DNA of 64,000 nucleotides from Breviolum minutum Mf 1.05b.01 (GCA_000507305.1 DF240499.1:15001-79000); one strand, 5' to 3'. Counted from the stretch's first letter, positions 34,253-45,334 are shown. Notes: generated by a model from the letters alone, not told the origin. Translations and numbers: made by a program.

Positions 34253-34383
34253 TCCTCCTTACCAAAACATATATCACCATCACCAACATATAACCATCAT
34301 ATATCACCATGCCCCAAGGTCCATACCCCATCACCACCACCTCCCTTTAAGGTTATATCACCACCAAGGGACCCAGCCACCGC

Positions 34384-34488
34384 CTTCCAGGTCTGGCAAA
34401 CGTGCACGAAAGCCTAAGATCTCAGCGAATTGACGTAAGCGATAGCCGCGTGGCATCTTGGCCCAGTCGTCACTGCCCACATCTTGAC
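34384..34488 (-). CDS. Exon, unrecognised protein, GC donor
   Basis: 105 nt, phase 1 to 1; acceptor acgacccttaag|G, donor CTGGAAG|gcggtg. Encodes QDVGSDDWAKMPRGYRLRQF, AEILGFRARLPDLE. Clear coding character although too short for most ORF finders. Confidence 0.62.
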
Positions 34489-34565
34489 CTTAAGGGTCGT
34501 GGCAGCCGGTCAAAATGGGGTGAGATTGATACAAAATGATGATGCAAATCTGCAAAGATGGGGTG

Positions 34566-34566
34566 G

Positions 34567-34616
<50 letters not shown>
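34566..34616. repeat. (GAT)n microsatellite
   Basis: Seventeen or so GAT units on the plus strand. Confidence 0.95.
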
Positions 34617-34619
<3 letters not shown>

Positions 34620-34700
34620 GAGAACAATAACAGTAATGCCAATTCATCCTGTCATTTGTTATAGGGAGTTCACAAATCAATTTCATGTCTGCCCAAAAGC

Positions 34701-34798
34701 CCCCTCGTGCAAGCCGGTCGTCATCGATCGTCGGTCCCAGTTGCCAATGGAGACTATCAATTCGCTCTGGTCTAATGGCAGGACGTTGAAGAAGGGGC
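34701..34798 (-). CDS. Exon, unrecognised protein
   Basis: Phase 1 in; acceptor gagcatttctcag|G is excellent. Encodes PFFNVLPLDQSELIVSIGNW then DRRSMTTGLHEG. GC donors at 34699-34700 (phase 0) or about 34716 (phase 1, which the next exon needs) are both possible. Confidence 0.58.
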
Positions 34799-35118
34799 CT
34801 GAGAAATGCTCAGAAAATCAGAGACCGTTATATTACCAACCCAAACAATGCACTAGTCTAAGGGAAATCACTCAAAATTACCACACATTTGTATTGTTTG
34901 ATTTCCCCACTATGGGTATATTGAATGACCACTGAAAATTGGCGGAGAAGATGTTCAAGCAAAAAAACAAACAATTCTCGAAAGCCTACGGAGTGGCGAT
35001 ACTCTTGGAAAGCAATACACATCATTCCATGATGCATCGTGAATTCTCAAATCGATAAATATAGTTGTGTTTGTTGATGTGGTAGTGTTCTCAAAACCAA
35101 AAATATTAGTAAACTCTC

Positions 35119-35155
35119 TGTATATAAATATATATATATATAATATATATATATA
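35119..35155. repeat. (TA)n microsatellite
   Basis: TA-rich tract of about 37 bp in the intron next to the exon at 35169-35225. Confidence 0.9.
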
Positions 35156-35168
35156 GACCATACAAAAC

Positions 35169-35225
35169 CTTCATCACCCTCCCCCAGCTCGCCTTCTAAA
35201 AATTCACCCTCTGGAGGTTTGGCAC
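35169..35225 (-). CDS. Exon, acidic/Gly segment
   Basis: 57 nt, phase 1 to 1; acceptor gtttttgttgtcag|G, donor GATGAAG|gttttg. Encodes AKPPEGEFLEGELGEGDE. Phase fits 34701-34798. Confidence 0.62.
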
Positions 35226-35281
35226 CTGACAACAAAAACGCCGCTGATTGTAAAAAGGGGGGGTTGTTGTTGGGATTCAAA

Positions 35282-35379
35282 CTAGTCGGTGGTTTCAACC
35301 CATTTGAAAAACATTAATCAAATTGGATCATTTCCCCAGGTAGTGCTGAAAATAAAAAGTATTTGAAACCACCACCTAG
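35282..35379. mobile_element. Family A MITE, canonical
   Basis: 98 bp: CTAGTCGGTGGTTTCAACCC, TCAAATTGGATCATTTCCCC, TATTTGAAACCACCACCTAG. Flanks CAAA/CAAG suggest a 4-bp duplication with one change. Confidence 0.82.
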
Positions 35380-36293
35380 CAAGTTGTTGTGCCGTGGAAA
35401 TGTAACACTCAGGCGTTCCAAGCCAGCCATCGGAAATCCCTTGAAAGGATGAAACAAAATCCAGGGTGTATGTTTGCAGGGAATTCTCATTGTTGGTGAA
35501 AACTCACGTGTTTTCATTCTTGAAGAACAGGTATACTGTCATGTGCTGGGAAATGACATGTGCGAAATGCTATACACATGGTGAATCTTGTTGGTGAACA
35601 TGGCACTGGTATCATCACAACAAACCAACCTCCAACTCTAAGTTAACTTCATACCAGTCATGTCACCTTCTGTCTATTTCAACTGATTCCTCCCCTTTAT
35701 CACATCTAACCAACCGAACCAACTGGAACCAACCAACCCACCCAACTGGAAGCAACCAGCAACTCCCAAATCTCAACCTGCAAACAGCTGCCCTTCAGGT
35801 AATTCAGGCCATTCTTCAATGGGAGCCACCATAGCCTTTGATTGAAAGGTGAGAAGATGAAGATGGCTGATGTGGGAGAGATTTTTTTTGGCTCAGAAAT
35901 TCAAATGGGATTTATATAAGTTGTTTTCTAAAAAGCTTTCTGAGAAACAAATGGTTTCTGTCTTAATTTTGCTTTTGGCTGTTTTTCTTTTTGTGAAAGG
36001 GTGTACTGTGCGATTTTCACATTTGAAAAACAATGTTTGTGGATTTTCGGGAGAGAGATTTTGGATTTCTGCAAACACACGCTTGTTGGAACTATGAATT
36101 TTGGAGTGGAAGTACCTGATGATAGTCAACATGATTTCAAACAAAATCTCCCAAACACCCTCCGGTACACAAACATAGGCATAGGAAAATGCCAAAAAAA
36201 TCCTACTAAAATACCATCAACATGATGGTTTTTCCATGGCAATCTTACTGTTGTGGGCTGAGTTTTAGATCCATGTGGCACACCGTCGTCGAC

Positions 36294-36363
36294 CTCCCAA
36301 AACCCACCACCCCCAACACCTTCAACAACGGACGTCCATCGCGCATGGCGTAGCTTACATAGC
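36294..36363 (-). CDS. Exon, unrecognised protein
   Basis: 70 nt, phase 1 to 2; acceptor cgggtggatctcag|G, donor TTTGGGAG|gtcgac. Encodes YVSYAMRDGRPLLKVLGVVG. Donors at AAG|gtgttg or ACG|gtgtgc are alternatives. Confidence 0.57.
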
Positions 36364-37350
36364 CTGAGATCCACCCGGAGATCCACCCATCGCCAGGTAT
36401 CCATTTTTTCTGGGGAGCTGAGTGTGAGATTCAAATGAATTGATGGAAAACCCCATCAAAGTGTTCCTTCATAACTAGGTGGTGCGAAAGAACCAACTCA
36501 GCTGAGTTCAGTATGCCAACATACATATGAAACTACTCAACTTGGGAATCATGATTTCCCACCGAAAAAGGTTCAACCATTGAATCACCTGTATAGAGTC
36601 TCAGTCTCTAGGTGGTTGTTTGTTTTCCCGAAGTGTGAGCTCCAGTTGTGATATTTGCATAGGACTGAAATTCACATGACTGGCTGGAAAAGCCACCCCA
36701 TTTGACGCAATAGGAAAAACGTTTACCATGTTCAAAAGGTCCTATGCTATGATTGTTTGCAATGTAACATGGCTGGAAAATCCTTCATGTTGTTGTATTG
36801 GCCGCCGATGGTAAATCTGGCCTATTTACATTCATTCCCACACACCCAACAAATATTGAGTCATGTCCTAGGATAACCACCCTGAACCAACATGTTTATA
36901 TAGTAGGCTTGGCGAGGGTGTATAAACGAATCATCAATTGACCTTCCCATCAACTGATACCATGGCCAACCACGGGCCACGTTGCACGCCCAAAACATTA
37001 ACAGCTGGAACCCAGCTGAAATGAAGGTTTGAATTTCAAATCTTCATTGTTCAAGGGGGGTGTTTGTTCAAGATGAACCAGGCGTTCTTTTTCGCAGGGG
37101 GCAAAATCATCACTACCATCACCATACCTTTATTGACCTCTTGTGTACCGGCTTGCTTACTCAAAGGTGCAGATTTTCTTAGCGGTTTTCTTGTGAAAGA
37201 CAACATCGATACGAGTTGCTAAGCTACCTTAACTACACTTTATCTACCAAATTCATCACGGATTTAGACGGATTTCCCCTTGGTCCAATCGCCTGAAAGG
37301 AGGTTTTTTTGTTTGGCCGTGCCAGCTAAACCCGGGTTCCAATGGTCCGC

Positions 37351-37404
37351 CTGTAGCAGCATCATCTTCAATCTTCATGGGTGGAATAAGCACCGTTGCC
37401 ACTC
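37351..37404 (-). CDS. Exon, unrecognised protein, GC donor
   Basis: 54 nt, phase 1 to 1; acceptor gttctcattgtag|G, donor GCTACAG|gcggac. Encodes VATVLIPPMKIEDDAAT. Phases fit 37960-37998 and 36294-36363. Confidence 0.58.
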
Positions 37405-37818
37405 CTACAATGAGAACGTTTCGGAAACATTCGGCTGTTCCAGTGGTGAGGGATAAAGGAACAAACATCATTTTGGAGCTGTTTTTAATAGTCTGGTTTT
37501 CCGGAAAAACACAAAATGCCACTGGGTGATTGGGAGGTCATTTTGTTTTTTTTGTCGTTCAGATCATTGGAGCAGGAGGAAAAGCTCCTGAAAGTTCCAC
37601 ATGACATCAATGACATCAGAGGGTCAGTTCCACATGGTCACACGAGACATGTTTGCATGTATATTTTGTTGCCCTCTATAACTCACAAATTCTCCGAAAC
37701 AACTCGTTGCATGTCTCTGAACATGCAATCCCTCCCCTGAGTTCTCGGTAAGAAATGGTGTTTTTAAAATGTCGTTTAAAATTCTAGTCGCATCGCATTT
37801 TTTTGATGGAATTATATG

Positions 37819-37917
37819 CTGGTTGGTGGTTTCAACCCCCTTGAAAAATCTTAGTCAAATTGGATCATTCCCCCAGGTAGGGTTGAAAATTCAAAGATAT
37901 TTGAGACCACCACCTAG
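37819..37917. mobile_element. Family A MITE, canonical
   Basis: CTGGTTGGTGGTTTCAACCC, GTCAAATTGGATCATTCCCC, TTTGAGACCACCACCTAG; lies in the intron between exons 37960-37998 and 37351-37404. Confidence 0.8.
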
Positions 37918-37959
37918 TCATGCTGCATCTCCACCAAAATCATGTCAGCTTCATCCCAC

Positions 37960-37998
37960 CTGTCTGAGCTTCAAACATCTGCACGATGATCAATCGTC
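37960..37998 (-). CDS. Short exon (39 nt)
   Basis: Phase 1 to 1; acceptor gtcggtgatgtag|G, donor CAGACAG|gtggga. Encodes RLIIVQMFEAQT. Confidence 0.57.
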
Positions 37999-38472
37999 CT
38001 ACATCACCGACACCAGGCACCAGGCCCCACCGTGGAAAAAAAACAACAAAAAACGGGCCGGTGGTGTTTAACGTGGGGTTGTAAAAAGGGTAGGCTATAA
38101 CGAACGGCAAGTTCAAAAACCCAATGAAATCACTCTAAACGATCGTAAAGTGTGTAAATCAGTTGGATATCAACTGTCCAAACGATAATCTTCCAGTCCA
38201 AATTCAGCCCCAAAAAAAGTTTGGCTTAGGGAAGGCTTCAAATTGCCACATTTTGATACGTTTTGGCCATAAACAAACAAAGATGTTTTGGATTGTCTTT
38301 AGTAAAACCTGTTTAACCCGGGTTTGAAATTGGGGGAACTTGGGAAGTTGTATCTTGTGAAGTCATAAAGTACCAATATATATGGTAGGAGCTGGTTTTT
38401 CTACTCAAAGGCACCAACATGCACAGAAAAAATCAACAACAGAATCCCTGCTGCGGCCGCATCGGCAGCGTC

Positions 38473-38494
38473 CTTTCTCCCAATGTGCAATGGC
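38473..38494 (-). CDS. Short exon (22 nt), GA donor
   Basis: Phase 0 to 1; acceptor tgacgggtgag|G, donor GAGAAAG|gacgct. Encodes AIAHWEK. Joins 39392-39458 to 37960-37998 in phase. Confidence 0.37.
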
Positions 38495-38589
38495 CTCACC
38501 CGTCAAACTTGGCGTTGAATAAACCTTGGTGTCAATTGAGTTGGTGACAATCACAAGGCCAAAAGGATGTCAACCAATAAAAACACCTT

Positions 38590-38690
38590 CTAGTTGGTGG
38601 TTTCAAGCCCTTTGAGAAACTTATTAGTCAAAATGGGAATCTTCCCCAAAGAGGGGTGAAAATAAAAACATCTTTGAAACCACCACCCAG
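38590..38690. mobile_element. Family A MITE with CCTT target duplication
   Basis: CTAGTTGGTGGTTTCAAGCC to CTTTGAAACCACCACCCAG, flanked by CCTT on both sides. Confidence 0.82.
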
Positions 38691-38879
38691 CCTTCTACTC
38701 TTCTTGCAAGCTTACGCAATATATTTCAAGAATTGACCTGTTCAAAAAGGATATAAAAAGAGTTTATCTCTTCCAAACCATCAACTTTGGGCCATCCGTT
38801 ATAAAGTTCTGGGGTGTTACAACCAAATCTTAAATTACTGCCAACCACATGTCTGGGAATTTTCCACAACCTCCCGAGA

Positions 38880-39060
38880 AACTGGTGCTATCTATTTCAG
38901 GTGGCGCCATCTTCCCAAGTCGAATGGACGAATTGCAGGATTTTGATACTGATTATCTGCCAACGATCATTGGCAATTGGTATTGCAGGATACGTGCTGT
39001 ATGTTCATGTCAAATATCTTTAAAAAAAATCAGGGAAATGTTAGAGGAACATGAATTCTC
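38880..39060. other. Coding-like region on both strands
   Basis: Plus: after acceptor ctatctatttcag|G at 38901 the frame GAIFPSRMDELQDFDTDYLP stays open beyond 50 codons. Minus: frames STYPAIPIANDRWQIISIKI and MAPPEIDSTSFSGG are open. If the plus reading is real, it breaks the one-strand pattern. Confidence 0.3.
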
Positions 39061-39391
39061 TATATCGATATCATCCAATTTCCAACCACATAAGAAACAA
39101 AAATCAACTCTTAACATCTAGTCAAGATGAATTTACCTACAGGTTGATGGATGTAAGGCCTTCCTTCTTGTTGAATATTATACCTTCTCAAAGATATTTT
39201 TCTCGAACCCCGCCACCTCTTTCAACCAAAGAACCCTTTTTTCAAAGCTCAGAAACTTCAAAAAATGGTACCTACCCCCAACCTAGAGGGCCGAGACCAA
39301 CCAGGAAAAAACACATCCCTTAAAATAAACAGAGCATCATTCAGAAACCAATCATCTGCTTTTTGAATTTCCAAAGCTTCGGGATCAATAC

Positions 39392-39458
39392 CTTGGACGT
39401 TGAATTTCTTGGGATGCTAATGCTGATGGCAACAGTGCGGAAAGGGGGTGTGGGTGTC
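39392..39458 (-). CDS. Exon, unrecognised protein
   Basis: 67 nt, phase 2 to 0; acceptor caaaactacgag|G, donor TCCAAG|gtattg. Encodes TPTPPFRTVAISISIPRNST then SK. Confidence 0.53.
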
Positions 39459-40356
39459 CTCGTAGTTTTGAACAAGAGTCGATCGTTTAGAAAAAAACAG
39501 GGGAGATCATGATGATGCAATGATAAACTTCATCTTTTGTCAAGAATGTCCTCATTGTTTTGTTGTTTTTTCGGATACCTTTGTTTTGGTAGGGAAGGAA
39601 TGACATCTAAGGATTATGGTGATTGGTATTTCTTCGCCAACTTGTTTCACCACTTGGTCAAATGGAATCATCTTCCTCAAATAGGGCGGAACGTACAAGC
39701 AAAGGGGAAACAAAACCACATTGCTAGACCACTACAAGAAAAGGGGAAGCCTCTATAAAAAGAGTCAAGCTACCTGCTTGTTACAATGTTTAAAAACTAG
39801 CATTTTACCAGTTCGCCCCTAAAGATAGGGGCCTTTTGATCATCCTTTTGCCCAAAAGGAAATCTCATCATGCCAACCACCAAATTTCAGGGGAGAAGAT
39901 GTTAGTTGTCTGAAAAACATCATCGACTCAAAAAGTGCCAAAGTGTTGAGGTGGGTTGATATGGGGATATGATAGCTTCTTTGGGGGGAAAGTGTTTCAA
40001 CAAACATGACTTGTAACATGACCGATCAAATATAGTCATACTATGTCAGAACCAAACATGAATAAAGATGGACTCATTTCAGGTAAAGTTCCAATCAATT
40101 GTTACATTTTTCAAAAGGTTGAGGTTGGCACACCTACAACAGCTGCTATTCTACGACTAAGAAAAAATGAAACTGGACCGCCATTGCCCAAGCAAAATGG
40201 AAACAAACATGATTTTTTGTTCAATCCCTTTCAATCAGCCTATTCGATTTCATTTCACAATATATCACTTTTCCCACCTTGCGTTTATGTTTTTCCCGTT
40301 TCTTCTTTGTTGTTTCCGTTGTAGGTTTTTTTTTCTCTCTTCCGTTTCCGAGGTAC

Positions 40357-40438
40357 AACAAAGTTCCCAACTTCTGTTCAGCAACAAATCATCCAAACCT
40401 CCGGTTTTGATCCTGAGGCGGGTTTGAGGCGAAGGCCC
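40357..40438 (-). CDS. Exon, unrecognised protein
   Basis: Phase 0 in; acceptor gggccaggcctcag|G. Encodes GPSPQTRLRIKTGGLDDLLL then NRSWELC. Donor taken as TTGTT|gtacct; an AG|gt site inside (ACCGGAG|gtttgg) is possible. Confidence 0.48.
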
Positions 40439-40737
40439 CTGAGGCCTGGCCCTGGCAGGAAAGTCGTCCCTGAAACCATCCATTTTTCAGGGATACAATG
40501 AGATTTTAGATGCTCATGCCCAATAGGATGTGGCTGATGATTCATGGGTTTTTTAGGCGGTTGCGTGACGAATCGATGGTTGTATACATGATGTTATACG
40601 ATAGTAACGTGGAGAAGTGAAATTGAGTATGCCCAAAACATTGTACAAGACAAACGAAGAGTGGAAAAGGACACACACAAAAATTACTGGAAAGAAAGGT
40701 CATCAATGGAACAGGATACACTCGCAAATCCCGGTTC

Positions 40738-40820
40738 CTTGAATGATCCACCATTTTGAACTGGCTGTGTCAATGAATTTACCGTTCAGACCGAAAGTCA
40801 TAGTAACAAGTAGAAGGAGA
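40738..40820 (-). CDS. Exon, GA donor, strand uncertain
   Basis: Phase 2 to 1; acceptor gggttgatag|T, donor ATTCAAG|gaaccg. Encodes LLLLVTMTFGLNGKFIDTAS then SKWWIIQ. A plus frame with a gttggt donor overlaps. Confidence 0.38.
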
Positions 40821-40982
40821 CTATCAACCCAACAGCCCCCAAACCCACAGGTTGGTTTAAGGCTCTTTCGTGATATGATGTGTATAGTAAACATAATCCA
40901 AACACTAAACAGTTTTATTTGTGCCTTAACATTTACATATTGAGTATGTGCACATACGTATGATAAACTTCATACGGTACCA

Positions 40983-41091
40983 CCCGCGAAAAACTACCAT
41001 GACAATGGAAGAAAAACACCATTTTTGATTGGAGACATACATCTTTAAAAGGTTGTTGTTTTTCCATTGTCATGTTAGGGTTTCGCGGGGT
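40983..41091. mobile_element. Family D-like inverted repeat
   Basis: CCCGCGAAAAACTACCATGA, CAATGGAAGAAAAAC and GTTTTTCCATTGTCATG, TTAGGGTTTCGCGGG are complementary arms around about 30 bp. Confidence 0.75.
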
Positions 41092-41165
41092 GTTTTTGTT
41101 GTAAAAACTTCCACACCAACAACCCACCAACGATTCGGACTAACCGAGGTACACTTCGTTGACAC

Positions 41166-41243
41166 CCCAGGTGCTACGTCCCTGCACAGGGGCTACGTAG
41201 AGTGGACGATTCCAAACCGGATCCATCACTTGACGCCAGCCAC
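41166..41243 (-). CDS. Exon encoding a WW-like module
   Basis: 78 nt, phase 1 to 1; acceptor gcaaaccccctacag|G, donor ACCTGGG|gtgtca. Encodes GWRQVMDPVWNRPLYVAPVQ and GRSTW: first Trp, D-P, aromatic Tyr, and a second Trp 23 residues on, a slightly long WW domain. Shares WR-x(3)-DPVW-x-R with 14223-14321. Confidence 0.62.
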
Positions 41244-41489
41244 CTGTAGGGGGTTTGCAATCCGAAGGTCTGAGGCAGCTGTTGGTTCCAGTTAGTTGGT
41301 TGGGTTGGTTTGGTTGGTTTGGTGGTTCCGGTTGTTTTCCTTTTCAGAATTTATGGGATTGACTTTCCCAATTTTAAAGGGGGAGGTTTCCGAATGTTCA
41401 GGAATTTTAGTGGGATTTTAGTGTGATTACCCTGGTAACAAAGAAGCTCATTTTTTTTCAGGGTTTATATTGATTCATATCCCGATAAC

Positions 41490-41590
41490 CAACCAACCAA
41501 CCACCCATCAACCAACCAAACAACGACTAAACTGCAACTGGAACCACCCACCCAACCAATCAACCAACCAACCAAATAGCAACTGCAAAC
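41490..41590. repeat. (AACC)n-rich degenerate tract
   Basis: Runs of AACCAACCAACC with interruptions; similar weaker tracts near 35707-35745 and 18075. Confidence 0.75.
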
Positions 41591-41689
41591 CCATCCCAAA
41601 TCCAACCGAAAATACCACAAAAACTCTGCGGGGACCCATCGAAGGGAAACAGAAAAATCTCACTGCTTATCGGCCAAGTGACCGATCAC

Positions 41690-41744
41690 CGTTTCTCGTT
41701 GCTCTTGCTTTTCAGGAGGACCCACAAATTGATCCGCCACTTTC
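41690..41744 (-). CDS. Exon, unrecognised protein
   Basis: 55 nt, phase 2 to 0; acceptor aacgacgaagcgag|G, donor GAAACG|gtgatc. Encodes KVADQFVGPPEKQEQRET. Confidence 0.57.
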
Positions 41745-41780
41745 CTCGCTTCGTCGTTTCAACTTGGGGAGAAACGTTCG

Positions 41781-41922
41781 AGGTGGGCCCCTTCCCTACT
41801 AGGTATAAACCGAGTTACGGAGCCCCTATAAATTAGCATTATAAATGGGGTTTCCTGAGGCTATTTCACCCCTATAAATGGAGTTATAACCCTACTTATA
41901 TCTGCTAGGAGCCCACTTTGTA
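41781..41922. mobile_element. Family B element
   Basis: AGGTGGGCCCCTTCCCTACT and TATATCTGCTAGGAGCCCAC, TTTGTA, with TATAAATGGGGTTTCCTGAG and CACCCCTATAAATGGAGTTA inside. Confidence 0.72.
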
Positions 41923-42135
41923 TGGAAGAGGTATTTCAAAACTGAGCATTTTTTGATGAAGAACTAGAATCATACAGTCATACACATGTTTATTGATGTT
42001 GCTTTTTTGTTGGTTTCAGGTGATTTTTGATCATCAACTCCAAATCCCCACCAAATCGAGAATACCGAACAAAAACAAACAAAAAACATGTTGGCATCCA
42101 ATCCATATAATCATGAGATATCATGAGGTCCCAAC

Positions 42136-42171
42136 CCTGTTGTTTCCAACCGTTTCAAACACACAAACATC
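42136..42171 (-). CDS. Short exon (36 nt)
   Basis: Phase 0 to 0; acceptor tttgggtgccgag|G, donor AACAGG|gttggg. Encodes DVCVFETVGNNR. More coding-like sequence (PPVNITHL, LAWPKLGPSPWGE) lies upstream to about 42280 without a settled structure. Confidence 0.42.
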
Positions 42172-42779
42172 CTCGGCACCCAAAGGTGTCATCCCCCCCC
42201 TTTCGCCCCATGGGGACGGACCGAGCTTCGGCCATGCTAAGCTACGAGGTGTGTGATGTTGACTGGTGGTCCTTGGGATCGTTGGGGTCACAAAACCGGG
42301 CGGGCATTTCGTGTCGGGTGTGAAAAAACGTTGGATACAACCCGGTTTTGGGTGCCAAATGTTGTTTGGTGGCCTTGAGCAGGTGTGCACTACTCAATTC
42401 TCAATGATGCAAAGGAGAAGTGTATACCCTTTCACGTCGAGGATGCTAAGACCCAACATGCATATTTGTCAGCAATATAGGGAAAATGGTCACCTTGATC
42501 TGAATTTGTTTGTTGCATTTTGAAGGGCTTTCCCTTACAACTAACCCATCATTTACTTCCAAGATGTTGTTTTTGAGGCAGGTTCAATGATAATCATTTG
42601 CACACAAAACATGGTGCTAAGATATCACGGGCATGAGCCCAACAAATGTACGTACAAAACCAACCATGTTTAGTACACCACACCAGCAGGATAATCATCA
42701 GTAATATAAATCGGATGATGCAAGCCGTATGGATATCAAAGAAGGTGCTTTTCTGCTTGGATGTCCCAGGAAGTTAGTA

Positions 42780-43180
42780 AATGGTTAGTGGGGTATTCTC
42801 GCGTTATAACCCACTGATCCTAACCTTTTACATCCACTTCCAACAGGACATCTAAGTAGTTAAAGTGTTCAAACTTGACGTGTAGGCTGCTAGGGGAACT
42901 TCGCAATCTGCATATTCTTCAAGCTCAATGCTTACAAATTTACACATCATGCCAGTTCTGCTCGTATTTTCGATTTCCATTTCGTTGAGGCGCAACCTTT
43001 CTTGATGTAAAACTTACTCTCTCATTCCTCAGCTTTTTTGAATTAGAAATCACATGTATTGAACCATTGAAGCCACTGATCGATTGACACATTTCATCCT
43101 AACAAATCAGCACAAAGATATCAGTCCAAGGTACTTGGACGTCCGATCTGCTGAACTTCTCCTGCAAAACAACACCAAAT
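42780..43180 (-). repeat. Probable decayed dispersed repeat with coding remnants
   Basis: Minus-strand reading shows LRLNEMEIENTSRTGMMCKF, VSIELEEYADCEVPLAAYTS then, past a stop, YLDVLLEVDVK. The composition and stops suggest a decayed element; from memory LDVLLEVDV strings recur in symbiodiniacean assemblies. An exon reading (42936-42996, phase 2 to 0, donor TTT|gtaagc) is the alternative. Confidence 0.4.
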
Positions 43181-43299
43181 CAGGGTGACAAAAAACTCCC
43201 TAGGCTGCCATCAAACCCAAAGCAAGCTCTACTAGAAATCCTAACAAGGCTAAAAACCCTGGCAAATTTCAGAGTGTCAGTTTTCCCAACATGAGATAT

Positions 43300-43867
43300 A
43301 AGGTGGACCCCTACCAGTTATAAATGGAGCTTGTAACTCCAATTTATAGGTGTGAAATAACCCCGGGAAAACCCATTTATAATGCCATTTATAAGGGCCC
43401 CCATGTCCCTCCATCTGCAACTCTTTTTTTGGGCCGTACCTTGTACCCCACAACAAACTTTTCAGGTGCAACTTGTATCTCCTCCAATATCCCACCCAAA
43501 CTGCCCCACCTGGAACCCATTTTGGATCCCATTCGACTCGACAACTTGGAGCCCAACTTTGAACTGATCCTGCGTGGAAAGCTGCGGATGACGACCATTT
43601 TGCGCAGCCAAGCATGGGTTGAATGGTTGAATTCACCCTGCAAACCTTGCTGTGTTCATGGTGGTTGTGCTAGCTGTGTTCACGTATGACTTGGAAAAAA
43701 AGCAGGAACCCCAAGAGACACGATCATCAGTCAATCACGAAATCCGATTGCAACCACAAATTGTGGGTAGCCATGACAAAAAAAACCATTCCCTGGGACG
43801 GGCCGGTTGGCCAATATAGGGGTCTCCATGTCCCTCCATTTATAAATGGTAGGGGGCCCACCTTGTA
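43300..43867. mobile_element. Family B element split by a 411-bp insert with 14-bp direct repeats
   Basis: Left half AAGGTGGACCCCTACCAGTT...ATAAGGGCCC ends in CCATGTCCCTCCAT (43401-43414); right half begins with the same 14 bases (43826-43839) and ends TGGTAGGGGGCCCACCTTGT. Between them lies non-element DNA holding the exon at 43510-43569. Confidence 0.7.
43510..43569 (-). CDS. Exon inside a split MITE
   Basis: 60 nt, 20 codons, phase 0 to 0; acceptor agctttccacgcag|G, donor TTCCAG|gtgggg. Encodes DQFKVGLQVVESNGIQNGFQ. Continues in phase from 43936-43965. A plus-strand frame (LPHLEPILDPIRLDNLEP) with a good acceptor is the rival. Confidence 0.56.
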
Positions 43868-43935
43868 TTTGTTCAGGTGTTCAACCACCTCAACTCAAAA
43901 CAATGACACCCGGCCCACCCACCGAAAAGGGAGAC

Positions 43936-43965
43936 CTGTGACTGGAATGCTTCGAGGAAACAGAC
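43936..43965 (-). CDS. Short exon (30 nt)
   Basis: Phase 0 to 0; acceptor accttcggttcgag|G, donor TCACAG|gtctcc. Encodes VCFLEAFQSQ. Confidence 0.52.
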
Positions 43966-45126
43966 CTCGAACCGAAGGTTTCGGACTCTCCGAAAACCAT
44001 GGGAAAAATGTTGGAGGTACTCCATGGGATCTGTGGTTTCTTTTCTTCGGATTTTTGAAGAGATTTTGTGGCTGTTTTGTTTAAGCCGCCCATGGGGATT
44101 TCAGGAGTTTCGATCTGTTTTAAGCATGGATTGGAAGTTTTGTGGACCGACCTGTGTGTGGTTTTTAATATGTAATTTTTGGTTTTTCATGGCATCTGAA
44201 ACCAAAATCTTGATTCACTCTTTTTGAAAGAAGATCAACTTCCAAAGGCTCTGAAGATTAGTTGTGTTACTCCATCGAAAACTAGCATGTTGCCTTAAAA
44301 TCAATGGCTGAAAAATGTTGTTTTCTGTTGAAATGGTCCCTTTTTAGGGGGTAAATTCGTTCGTTTTCGCGATAGTATTATATAATTAATTTCTGATTTG
44401 AAGCTTGAAGTTTCGATCTATCTTTTCTTTTTGTTTGTTGTGGTGCTTGCCAGTAGCAGCTTTCTTTTTGGGAGGAAACCTAGGCCTATGGACCTTTGAG
44501 CCAAGTTGACAACAAAAACCCGATTGTGTGTCTCGTGTGACACGTGTCACAAGTTGCAAGTTTTCAACAACTTATAGACCTGGAAGGTGGGCACCTTTCG
44601 CCCTTGAAAAAGGTGGCCTGGGAGATGAAAACATCTAAACTTGGGGCAAAAGGCCTATCTTTAGAGTGAAGTGATAGTTTTGGATAGGGTGTATATAGTT
44701 GATATTAGTTGATTCCTATTAACATCAATGAAGGTATCAACCTTTCCAAGGCTTTTGCATCACGATCGATATCGCACTGGAACATCAGTAAAGCTCAATT
44801 ATAGAGTTTTCTGAATGGTTCATAGCCACGCATTTTCAATATTCCTAGGTAGCATACGAAATCACAACTGCTTGGTTTGAGATGCTAAAGTGTCTGCATG
44901 ATATATTGTAAAAAACATCTGTCTTGGAGGTTCTAGTGCCCCTTTGGGTAGAGCTCATAATTGCTATGTAATATACACATGTAATTGCAAAATAACTACC
45001 CGAAATATACATCGTCTAGCTACTTGGGTTTCTTTCAACCCACTTCAAACACAAACGCTCCTCAAAATTCGATCGTTTTATGCACACATAGGAGGATTTA
45101 AACAAAAACTTTTGAACGCATCACCT

Positions 45127-45252
45127 ACAAGGTCGGCCCCTACCAGTTATAAATGGTTATATATGCCCTATAAGTAGGTATTTATGACCCCAGCTACCCA
45201 TTTATAAGGGCCCCATAGCTCCATTTACAACTAGTAGGGGGCCCACCTTGTA
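45127..45252. mobile_element. Family B element, intact
   Basis: ACAAGGTCGGCCCCTACCAG, TTATAAATGGTTATATATGC and CCATTTACAACTAGTAGGGG, GCCCACCTTGTA. Best reference copy, 126 bp. Confidence 0.85.
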
Positions 45253-45334
45253 TAGATGGTGCTCCTTTTCCCCACTTAGAATCTCCGATAAAAAGTCGGA
45301 GGATCATCCCGATTCCTCAACCCTCATAGTATTC

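Noticed and set aside
43324-43689. 121-codon plus-strand ORF with acceptor acttttcag|G
   Set aside because: The minus-strand exon 43510-43569 has both splice sites and joins 43936-43965 in phase.
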